Shown: positions 55,760 to 62,531 of the stretch, in pieces
How the letters are laid out: every line of letters begins with the position of its first letter
Numbering within the stretch: position 1 is the first letter of the stretch
Origin: Actinomycetota bacterium
GTDB taxonomy: Bacteria > Actinomycetota > Actinomycetes > Propionibacteriales > Nocardioidaceae
Reading direction: 5' to 3'
Assembly (NCBI GenBank): GCA_009701885.1
Contig: WLJH01000022.1
Location: 1 to 64,000 of the forward strand
DNA length: 64,000 bases
Notes under the pieces: model-generated
What the model was told of the DNA's origin: nothing
What the model saw: only the letters and a program-made list of their open reading frames with translations
The model's database searches: none
Made by a program: the position numbers and the translations under genes

Positions 55760-55792
55760 TGATCGCCCCGGCCCGTCTCGACACATAGGTGA
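55760..55792 (+). promoter_or_regulatory. Bipartite regulon element, copy 10 (Tad locus)
   Basis: TGATCG at 55760-55765, 17 bases (one fewer than the others), ACATAGGTGA at 55783-55792. The SAF-domain gene starts at 55818. Confidence 0.85.
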
Positions 55793-55817
55793 TCGAGAGA
55801 CGAGAGGACTCGGACTG

Positions 55818-56504
55818 ATGTCGCTGGACACCGCATTGACCAACGCAGGGGGACCGCCCCCGCCTTCGCCCACCCAGACGCAGGCTGGGCCCGCCGCGAC
55901 CGCGCGGGTCAAGGCACACCGCCGGCCATGGGTGTTCGCCCTGATGGCCGCCCTGGTCGCCGCCGGCGCCCTGGGCACCGCGTTCGCCTTCACCTCGGTC
56001 AACGACACCCAAGAGGTCCTCGTCGTCGCCAACGACATCAAGCGCGGTGAGACCATCGACGCCGGTGACCTCACCGTCGTCCGAGTCAGCGTCGACCCCG
56101 CGCTGACCCCGGTCCCCGGAAGCCAGAGGGCCGAGCTCGAGGGCAGCCGCGCGGCGGTCGACCTGTGGGCCGGCACCCTGCTCACCGAGCAGGCAGTCAC
56201 CGACAGCCTGGTGCCGGGGGAGGGCGAGTCCCTGGTGGGCATCAGCCTCACTCCTGCCCAGATGCCCTCGGAGCCCCTCTACGGCGGCGACGCCGTCCGG
56301 ATCGTCACCACGCCCGGCGACCAGGGCGAGGTGACCGACGAGGAGCCGGTGACGATCGAGGCAGTCGTGGTTGGTGTTAGCCGCGTCGAGGAGACGGGGG
56401 AGACCGTCGTCGACGTCTCGGTGCCCGAGCGCGAGGCCGCCGACCTGGCCGCCCGTGCCGCCACCGGACGGGTCGCGCTCGTCCTGGACGCCCGGGAGCG
56501 CTGA
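55818..56504 (+). CDS. SAF-domain protein, CpaB/RcpC-like (Tad locus)
   Basis: A 228-residue protein with one transmembrane helix (about residues 35-57) and an exported SAF/CpaB region: VNDTQEVLVVANDIKRGETI, DAGDLTVVRVSVDP, RAAVDLWAGTLLTEQAV and EGESLVGISLTPAQMPSEPL. CpaB-like proteins bridge the Tad pilus machine to the wall. ATG 55818 is behind GAGAGGACTCGGACTG. An upstream frame extension to 55749 would run through the regulon element and is rejected. Confidence 0.8.
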   Translation: MSLDTALTNAGGPPPPSPTQTQAGPAATARVKAHRRPWVFALMAALVAAGALGTAFAFTSVNDTQEVLVVANDIKRGETIDAGDLTVVRVSVDPALTPVPGSQRAELEGSRAAVDLWAGTLLTEQAVTDSLVPGEGESLVGISLTPAQMPSEPLYGGDAVRIVTTPGDQGEVTDEEPVTIEAVVVGVSRVEETGETVVDVSVPEREAADLAARAATGRVALVLDARER

Positions 56505-56507
56505 GCA

Positions 56508-57347
56508 ATGGCGCTGATCGTCCTCGCCTCCGCGAGCGGTTCGCCCGGCGTCTCCACCACCGCGCTCGGGCTCACCCTCAACTGGCACCGACCCGTCCTC
56601 CTGGTCGACGCCGACTCAACCGGATCGTCCGCGGTGTTCGCCGGCTACTTCCACGGAACCCAGGAGCCGACCGGCGGACTGATCAACCTCGCCCTGTCCC
56701 TGCGCGAGGGGACGCTGGCCGACGCCCTGCCCCGCGAAACGCTCCTGCTCGACCCCGAGGCGCCGGCCGAGCGGTCGGCATGGTTCCTGCCCGGCATCCG
56801 GGCCCACGAGCAGGCTCCCAGCCTGCTCCCGCTGTGGGATCCGCTCATCGAGCAGCTGCGTGCGCTGGAGCGCAACGGCCAGGATGTCATCGTCGACGCG
56901 GGCCGGCTCGGCCTCGCCGGATGGCCCCAGCCGCTCATCGCGGCTGCCGACCTGACCCTACTCGTCACCCGCAACTCCCTGCCGGCACTGGCCGGCACGA
57001 CCAGCTGGGCCAAGACTCTGCGGGCACAGTTCGCCGCGGTCGGTGGCCTCTCGCGCCTCGGGGTTCTCCTCGTCGACGAGGACCGCCGCTGGCCCGCGGT
57101 GCCCACTGGAGCCCGCGTCCGGCCCTACACCGCACGCCACATCGCCAAGGCCCTGCAGATCCCCGTGGTCTCCTCGGTCGACTGGGAGCCCGAAGCCGCG
57201 GAGGTCTACTCCCACGGCGCCCGCAAGCCCCGCAGGTTCGAGTCCTCCGGCCTGCTGCGCGGCTACCGGGCCAGCGCCGCGGCCATCCAGTCCATCCTCG
57301 CCGCCAACCAGGCCGCCCTCGCCCCCACGAACGGAGGCCGAGCATGA
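56508..57347 (+). CDS. CpaE/ParA-like protein with degenerate P-loop (Tad locus)
   Basis: A 279-residue MinD/CpaE-fold protein. The P-loop region reads SASGSPGVSTTALGLTLNWH, without the Walker A lysines. VLLVDADSTGSSAVFAGYFH and QDVIVDAGRLGLAGWPQ match the later ParA blocks. CpaE-type proteins position Tad pili. The ATG is three bases after the SAF gene stop. Its stop overlaps the TadA ATG. Confidence 0.75.
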   Translation: MALIVLASASGSPGVSTTALGLTLNWHRPVLLVDADSTGSSAVFAGYFHGTQEPTGGLINLALSLREGTLADALPRETLLLDPEAPAERSAWFLPGIRAHEQAPSLLPLWDPLIEQLRALERNGQDVIVDAGRLGLAGWPQPLIAAADLTLLVTRNSLPALAGTTSWAKTLRAQFAAVGGLSRLGVLLVDEDRRWPAVPTGARVRPYTARHIAKALQIPVVSSVDWEPEAAEVYSHGARKPRRFESSGLLRGYRASAAAIQSILAANQAALAPTNGGRA

Positions 57348-59005
57348 GCACCAACGGCACCAACGGCCGCGACCCGTTGCGCGCCGACGAGTGGCTCGAG
57401 GCACGTCACGCCGCGACCAGCGACCGCACCTCACCGTTCGCCCGCGGTCGCAGCACCCAGCCGCCCCCGCCGCCGGCTCCGTCCGCGGAGGACCACGACC
57501 CGACCTCGCTGCCGATCTTCGCCTCCGCCTGGACCAGCGAGGAACAGCTACCGGGGCGGGCTCGCTCCGAGTTCAGCCTGCGCCCTCTCGTCGCGCCCGC
57601 ACCGGAGGAGCCCCACGACCACCGGGCCGCGGCCGGCGATGTCGAACTGGACTGGGAGCTGATCGCGCAGTACCGCGCCGAGATCTCCTCGCGTCTGACC
57701 GCCCGGCTCGACAAGGCAGGCGGCCGCGTCACCGAGGAGGACCGCGAGCAGATGGGCCTCGACGTGATCGAGGAGCTCATCAAGTCCGAGGCCGAGACGC
57801 TCGTCTCCACCGGCCGCCCGGCGTGGACCAAGGACCAGGAGAAGGCACTCAAGACCGCCCTCAAGGCCGCGCTGTTCGGCCTGGGCCGGCTGCAGCCGCT
57901 GGTCGAGCGTACGGACGTGGAGAACATCATCGTCATCGCTCGCGGCCCGGTGGTCTCGGTGTGGCTCGAACTGGTCGACGGCACCCTGGTCGAGGCCGAC
58001 CCGATCGCCGACTCCGAGGACGAGTTGCGCGAGTTCCTCGCCGACCTCGGCTCTCGGCAGAACCGGCCCTTCACCGAGGCCCGTCCGCACCTGGACCCGC
58101 GGCTGCCCGGGGGAGCGCGGCTCGCGGCCGGCTCCTGGGTGATGGCCTACACCTCGGTGGTGATCCGACGCCACGGCATGCGCGAGGTGTCGATGGACGA
58201 GATGGTCTACGCCCGCAAGGCCTGCGGCGCGGTCCTGGCCGACTTCCTTGCCGCCTGCGTGCGCGCCGGTAAGAGCATCGTCGTCTCCGGCGTCCAGGGC
58301 TCCGGCAAGACCACCTGGGTCCGCGCCCTGTGCTCGTGCATCCCGCCCTGGGAGATGATCGGCACCTTCGAGACCGAGTTCGAGCTGCACCTGCACGAGC
58401 TGGTCGACCGGCACAAGATCGTCCACGCCTGGGAGCACCGGCCCGGCTCCGGTGAGGTCGGCCTCGACGGCCGCCAGGCCGGTGAGTTCAGCCTCGAGGA
58501 GGCCATCCACCACTCCTTCCGGTTCAACCTCGCCCGCCAGATCGTCGGCGAGGTCCGCGGCCCGGAGGTCTGGAACATGCTCAAGGCGATGGAGTCCGGA
58601 CCGGGCTCGATCAGCACCACCCACGCCCGCAGCGCCGAGCACACCATCGAGAAGCTCGTCTCCTGCGCGATGGAGAAGGGACCGCAGGTCACCCGCGAGC
58701 TGGCGATCAGCAAGCTGGCCGCCGCGATCGACATCGTCATGTACCTGCGCTCGGAGGTCGTCCCCAACGACGACGGCACCTTCCGCAAGCAGCGCCGGGT
58801 CGAGGAGGTCCTGGTCGTCCAGCCCAGCATCGACGCGGCCCGCGGGTACGCGACCACCCCGATCTTCGCGCCCGACAAGCTCGGCCACGCCGTGGCCACC
58901 GGGAAGCTCGACAACTTCCTCGCCCAGGAACTGGTCCGCCACGGGTTCGACCTCGAGGCGTACACGACCGAGTCCCAGGCCAACCCGGGGGTGGCCACGT
59001 CATGA
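57344..59005 (+). CDS. tadA: TadA/CpaF-family secretion ATPase
   Basis: A 553-residue ATPase: N-terminal helical region, then LVERTDVENIIVIARG, RPHLDPRLPGGARLAAGSWV, Walker A VSGVQGSGKTTWVRALC, the acidic FETEFELHLHELV, QIVGEVRGPEVWNMLKAMES and STTHARSAEHTIEKLVSCA. It is the motor of Tad/Flp pilus assembly. Longer N-terminal disorder (~100 residues) than many TadA proteins. ATG 57344 shares bases with the previous stop. Confidence 0.9.
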   Translation: MSTNGTNGRDPLRADEWLEARHAATSDRTSPFARGRSTQPPPPPAPSAEDHDPTSLPIFASAWTSEEQLPGRARSEFSLRPLVAPAPEEPHDHRAAAGDVELDWELIAQYRAEISSRLTARLDKAGGRVTEEDREQMGLDVIEELIKSEAETLVSTGRPAWTKDQEKALKTALKAALFGLGRLQPLVERTDVENIIVIARGPVVSVWLELVDGTLVEADPIADSEDELREFLADLGSRQNRPFTEARPHLDPRLPGGARLAAGSWVMAYTSVVIRRHGMREVSMDEMVYARKACGAVLADFLAACVRAGKSIVVSGVQGSGKTTWVRALCSCIPPWEMIGTFETEFELHLHELVDRHKIVHAWEHRPGSGEVGLDGRQAGEFSLEEAIHHSFRFNLARQIVGEVRGPEVWNMLKAMESGPGSISTTHARSAEHTIEKLVSCAMEKGPQVTRELAISKLAAAIDIVMYLRSEVVPNDDGTFRKQRRVEEVLVVQPSIDAARGYATTPIFAPDKLGHAVATGKLDNFLAQELVRHGFDLEAYTTESQANPGVATS

Positions 59006-59943
59006 GCACCACATCGTCGGCGTTCCTGCCGGCCGTCTTCGGCGCCTGCATCGTCATCGGCCTGATCGGCATGGTCTATGCGCTGATCCCGGCGCCGCCC
59101 ACGCCGGCGCGGCCCGCCCGGACCGTCACCCCGTTCGGAAGGCTGGGCAGCAGGTTCGGCCGGCTCGACCGCCGCACCCGGCTGCTGATGATCGGCGGCG
59201 CCGTGACCGGTCTCCTGGTGGCGCTGGTGACCGGCTGGGTGATCGCGATCGTGCTCGTGCCGGCCGCGATCATCGGTATCCCGATGCTGCTGACTCCCCC
59301 GCCCGCGGCCGCGAGCATCGAGAAGCTCGAGGCGCTCGAGGAGTGGACCCGGTCCCTGTCGGGCAAGCTGACCGCCGGCCAGTCGCTGCGCTCGGCGCTC
59401 ATCAAGTCGCTGCAGTCGACGCCGGCGCCGATCGAGCGCGAGGTCGGGCTGATGGTCTCCCGGTTGTGGAACAACACCTCGTCCACCGAGGACGTGCTGC
59501 GCGCCTTCGCCGAGGACCTCAGCGACTCCACCGGCGACGTCGTGGCCAGCCAGCTGATCCTCGCAGCCAGCGGCCGCGGTCAGGCGGGGCTGTCGAAGGC
59601 GCTGGACGCCCTCGCCGAGACCGTCGCGGCCGAGGTGCGTGCACGCCGTCAGATCGCCGCGGACCAGGCCAAGCCCCGCACCACCGCACGCACCGTCACC
59701 GTGATCACGCTCGGTGTGCTCGGCATCCTCGCCTTCACCGGCGACTACATCGAGCCGTACGGCACCCCGCTGGGTCAGGTCGTGCTCGCGGTCCTGCTGG
59801 CGGCCTACGTGGCGACGCTGCTGTGGTTGCGCCGGATGGCCGTCGCCAAGCCGCTCCCGCGATTCCTCGACCTCGACGCCCGCAACGCGCACCGCGCCGC
59901 CCAGCGCACAGCATCGGGCGCGAAGGAAGGAGCGCACGCATGA
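59002..59943 (+). CDS. tadB: TadB-like inner-membrane platform protein
   Basis: A 313-residue type II secretion system F-domain protein with N-terminal transmembrane helices (about residues 9-30 and 62-95), the cytoplasmic LEEWTRSLSGKLTAGQSLRS and GDVVASQLILAASGRGQAGL region, and C-terminal helices (~230-290). Start overlaps the tadA stop (ATGA). It pairs with the TadC-like protein as the assembly platform. Confidence 0.8.
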   Translation: MSTTSSAFLPAVFGACIVIGLIGMVYALIPAPPTPARPARTVTPFGRLGSRFGRLDRRTRLLMIGGAVTGLLVALVTGWVIAIVLVPAAIIGIPMLLTPPPAAASIEKLEALEEWTRSLSGKLTAGQSLRSALIKSLQSTPAPIEREVGLMVSRLWNNTSSTEDVLRAFAEDLSDSTGDVVASQLILAASGRGQAGLSKALDALAETVAAEVRARRQIAADQAKPRTTARTVTVITLGVLGILAFTGDYIEPYGTPLGQVVLAVLLAAYVATLLWLRRMAVAKPLPRFLDLDARNAHRAAQRTASGAKEGAHA

Positions 59944-60851
59944 CCGGCCTGCAGCTCGCGCTCGCCAGCGGCACCCTCCTCGGGCTGGCCCTCGCCCTGC
60001 TCGTGTGGCGTCTCGCCCCGTCGAACCCTGACCTGGTCGACGCGCTGGACCGTCTCTCGCCCGACCACGTCGTGCCGCGCCGCTCCGCCGGCCTCGACGA
60101 CGCCGGTGCGGACACCGGATCGGCCGTCGACCGGATCGGCCTGTGGGCGATGAAGAACCTGCCCGGGGGAGCCTGGGCGCATACGCCGCGCAAGGACCTG
60201 GCCATCCTGCAGATCAGCGAGGCCCGGTTCTACGGCGAGAAGGTCGTCTGGGCGATGCTCGGCCTGATCATGCCGCCGCTGCTGGCCGGGTTCTTCACGA
60301 TGATCGGTCTCCCGCTGCCGTTCGCGATCCCCACGCTCGGCTCGCTGGCCCTGGCCGCCCTGTTCTGGTTCATGCCCAACTACAACGCAACCGACGAGGC
60401 CAAGAAGGCGCGCATCGAGTTCAACCGCGCCCTCGGCGCCTACATCGACATGGTCGCCACCGGCGTCCGTGACGGCTCCAGCGGCCAGCAGGCGCTGCGC
60501 TCGGCCGCCGAGGTCGGCGACACCTGGGTGTTCAAGCGGATCGAGAGCGAGCTGCGCCGCGCCCGCTACATGACGCGCGCTCCGTGGGACTCCCTGCACG
60601 GCCTGGCGGACGAGCTCGGCGTGCCCGAGCTCGACGACCTCGCCGACATCATGCAGCAGTCAGGCCAGGACGGAGCGCAGATCTACAACAACCTGCGCGC
60701 CCGGGCCGCGGCCCTCCGCTCGGCGATGCTCAGCGCCGAGCTCGGCAAGGCCAACGCGGCCTCTGAGCGGATGTACATCCCCGCCAGCCTTCTCGGCATC
60801 GTCTTCATGGCGATCCTCGTCACCCCCTCGATGCTCCGATTCGCTACCTGA
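59940..60851 (+). CDS. tadC: TadC-like inner-membrane platform protein
   Basis: A 303-residue protein with an N-terminal transmembrane helix (~4-22), a membrane pair near 105-150 (VVWAMLGLIMPPLLAGFFTM and onward), the F-domain AFNRALGAYIDMVATGVRDG-like region and QSGQDGAQIYNNLRARAAAL, and a C-terminal helix (LLGIVFMAILVTPSML). ATG 59940 overlaps the TadB stop. Confidence 0.8.
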   Translation: MTGLQLALASGTLLGLALALLVWRLAPSNPDLVDALDRLSPDHVVPRRSAGLDDAGADTGSAVDRIGLWAMKNLPGGAWAHTPRKDLAILQISEARFYGEKVVWAMLGLIMPPLLAGFFTMIGLPLPFAIPTLGSLALAALFWFMPNYNATDEAKKARIEFNRALGAYIDMVATGVRDGSSGQQALRSAAEVGDTWVFKRIESELRRARYMTRAPWDSLHGLADELGVPELDDLADIMQQSGQDGAQIYNNLRARAAALRSAMLSAELGKANAASERMYIPASLLGIVFMAILVTPSMLRFAT

Positions 60852-60872
60852 CGCCCCTAACACCGACCCCAT

Positions 60873-60885
60873 CCCCGCGGCGGGG
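60873..60885 (+). promoter_or_regulatory. Small hairpin upstream of the pilin gene
   Basis: CCCCGC-G-GCGGGG between the TadC-like gene and the pilin gene. Hairpins at such positions often stabilise or process pilin mRNA; this one is short, so the call is weak. Confidence 0.35.
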
Positions 60886-60929
60886 CCGCCCAAGACCGCA
60901 AGCCGAACAACCAAGGAAGGAACAACCCG

Positions 60930-61133
60930 ATGTTGAAGCTCTTCATCGCCCTCCAGCTCGCGGTGCTCACCGTGCGCGATGCCCTCGAGGACGGGGCCCG
61001 GATTCAGCGCGACGAGCGCGGCTCCGTCACGATTCAGGAGGTGCTCTGGGCAGTGGCGGCCATCGCCATCGTCGGTATCGTCGTCGCCGCCATCAGGGCC
61101 TTCGTGATCAGCGAGTCCGGCAAGATCAAGTAG
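60930..61133 (+). CDS. Small Flp-type pilin-like protein
   Basis: A 67-residue protein with a hydrophilic leader ending RDERGSVTIQEVLWAVAAIA and a single hydrophobic helix (VGIVVAAIRAFV). The G-S-V-T-I-Q-E context matches type IV/Flp prepilins, which have cleavage after Gly and Glu at +5. ATG 60930 follows AAGGAAGGAACAACCCG. No prepilin peptidase gene is visible in the window. Confidence 0.75.
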   Translation: MLKLFIALQLAVLTVRDALEDGARIQRDERGSVTIQEVLWAVAAIAIVGIVVAAIRAFVISESGKIK

Positions 61134-61150
61134 GCCGGAGCCAGTTCGTC

Positions 61151-61591
61151 ATGTCCGCCACCTCTCAGCGCCGTCGCCGGGACGAGCGCGGGTCGGTGAC
61201 CATCCAGATGGTCTTCTTGATGCCCGCGCTCTTCCTGCTGATGTTCCTCGGCCTCCAGGGCGCGCTGTACTACCACGCGAAGCAGGTAGCGCTCGCGGCC
61301 GCGCAGGAGGGCGCCCGCGAGGCGGGCAGCGAGACCGGCACCCGAGAGTCCGGTCTGGCAACGGCGAACACATTCCTCAACCACGCCGGCGGCTCCGACG
61401 TGATGACGTCGACCAGCGTCTCGGGGTCACGCACCACGACCACCGCCACGATCACGGTCACGGGCAAGTCCCTGAGCGTGATTCCGGGGTGGCACGTCAC
61501 CGTCTCCCAGAGCGCCAGCGTGCCGGTCGAGAGGCTCACCGAACCCTCCGGGGAGTTCACGAATACTGAAGGGTCTAGCGGTGGGAACTGA
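61151..61591 (+). CDS. TadE/TadG-like pseudopilin
   Basis: A 146-residue protein with a basic leader, RDERGSVTIQMVFLMPALFL and a hydrophobic helix, then an exported domain (YYHAKQVALAAAQEGAREAG; SVIPGWHVTVSQSASVPVER) typical of TadE-like proteins. It shares the DERGSVTIQ cleavage context with the preceding pilin. Last gene of the locus. Confidence 0.8.
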   Translation: MSATSQRRRRDERGSVTIQMVFLMPALFLLMFLGLQGALYYHAKQVALAAAQEGAREAGSETGTRESGLATANTFLNHAGGSDVMTSTSVSGSRTTTTATITVTGKSLSVIPGWHVTVSQSASVPVERLTEPSGEFTNTEGSSGGN

Positions 61592-61682
61592 CGGGTTCAG
61601 CCTCTCACGCAGCGCCGCGGTGGCCGCGGGTTCGCGAACTCACGCCACCAGTTGCAGGTGCCGGCGGAGCTTGGTTGCGGGG

Positions 61683-62465
61683 TCAGATGATGAGCGTGCG
61701 GTTGTCGCGCACCCAAGCGATCTCGGCCGCATCCTGTTCGAGGGCGCCCTCAGCTACCCAGGTGCGTTGTGGTTCCTGTCCCTGCTCGGCGAGAGCTCGA
61801 ACCAGGTCGCTTGTCGCCTGCATGCGCACGGTCACGGCGTCGACGACGTCGAACGCTGGCAGATCGCCGTAGGCGTCGACGAAGACCTGGATCCTGTGGC
61901 TCCTGTCGGGAACCTCTGGAAAGTGGTGCCACTCCAGGGCGAGTTCGTCGGAGCGAAGCGGAGCAAACCATTGCAGGGCGTATGCGACGTCGTCGACGCG
62001 CGGCGCGGGGTGGAGGTAGTCCCAATCGATCAGGGCGACCGCCTCGTTGTCGTGCCAGATGAAGTTCCATGGTCCCGGGTCGCCGTGGCAGTAGACGATG
62101 TCGTCGCCGGGCACGCTGGGCGCGCCCCAGGTGGCGTCGGCTGGCGGGGCCCAGTCGCGGCTCGCGTCGTGGATCCGCCTCAGGAGCCGGGCGGCGGAAG
62201 CGAGGCCTTGGTCGGTGTGCTGGTGGTACCAACCTTCGCCACCGTCGGCGCCAGCGATGAATCTCAGCGTCTCGACGCCATCGTCAACACCAAGAGGTTC
62301 AGGGACGCAGTCGAGTCCTTGGCTTCGCAGATGGCGCAGGAGGCTGTGCACGGTGCTCGTGCCATCAGCGGCTGGCCGGCTCACGACTTCGCCGTCAATC
62401 TTGACGGGGCGGAACTCCTCGTTGACTTGCGCGGCGCGAGCGCCTGCGTCGAGTGCGTCATCCAT
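61683..62465 (-). CDS. Aminoglycoside phosphotransferase/choline kinase-family protein
   Basis: A 260-residue kinase-like fold: DIVYCHGDPGPWNFIWHDNE (catalytic HGD...N), VALIDWDYLHPAPRVDDVAY (IDWD metal-binding), and an N-terminal lobe with VKIDGEVVSRPAADGTSTVH. Substrate unknown; members phosphorylate aminoglycosides, macrolides or metabolites, so resistance should not be assumed. ATG 62465 is preferred to TTG 62501. It lies outside the element's regulon, oriented against it. Confidence 0.8.
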   Translation of the reverse strand: MDDALDAGARAAQVNEEFRPVKIDGEVVSRPAADGTSTVHSLLRHLRSQGLDCVPEPLGVDDGVETLRFIAGADGGEGWYHQHTDQGLASAARLLRRIHDASRDWAPPADATWGAPSVPGDDIVYCHGDPGPWNFIWHDNEAVALIDWDYLHPAPRVDDVAYALQWFAPLRSDELALEWHHFPEVPDRSHRIQVFVDAYGDLPAFDVVDAVTVRMQATSDLVRALAEQGQEPQRTWVAEGALEQDAAEIAWVRDNRTLII

Positions 62466-62531
62466 GGCTGCACTCTCGTTGAGCGGGAGGAAGCTCCGCA
62501 ACGGAGTTCTTTCGGGTCCTCAGTCGACAGG

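Larger units (their letters stand above)
55499..55817. other. Intergenic region with hairpin and regulon copy 10
   Basis: 319 bases without a gene. It contains a terminator-like inverted repeat (55506-55536) after the XRE gene and the regulon element at 55760-55792 ahead of the Tad-type locus. Short open frames here lack ribosome-binding sites. Confidence 0.6.

Noticed and set aside
61683-62465. Aminoglycoside-resistance gene
   Set aside because: Only the general phosphotransferase fold is supported; the substrate cannot be told from sequence by eye, so no resistance claim is made.
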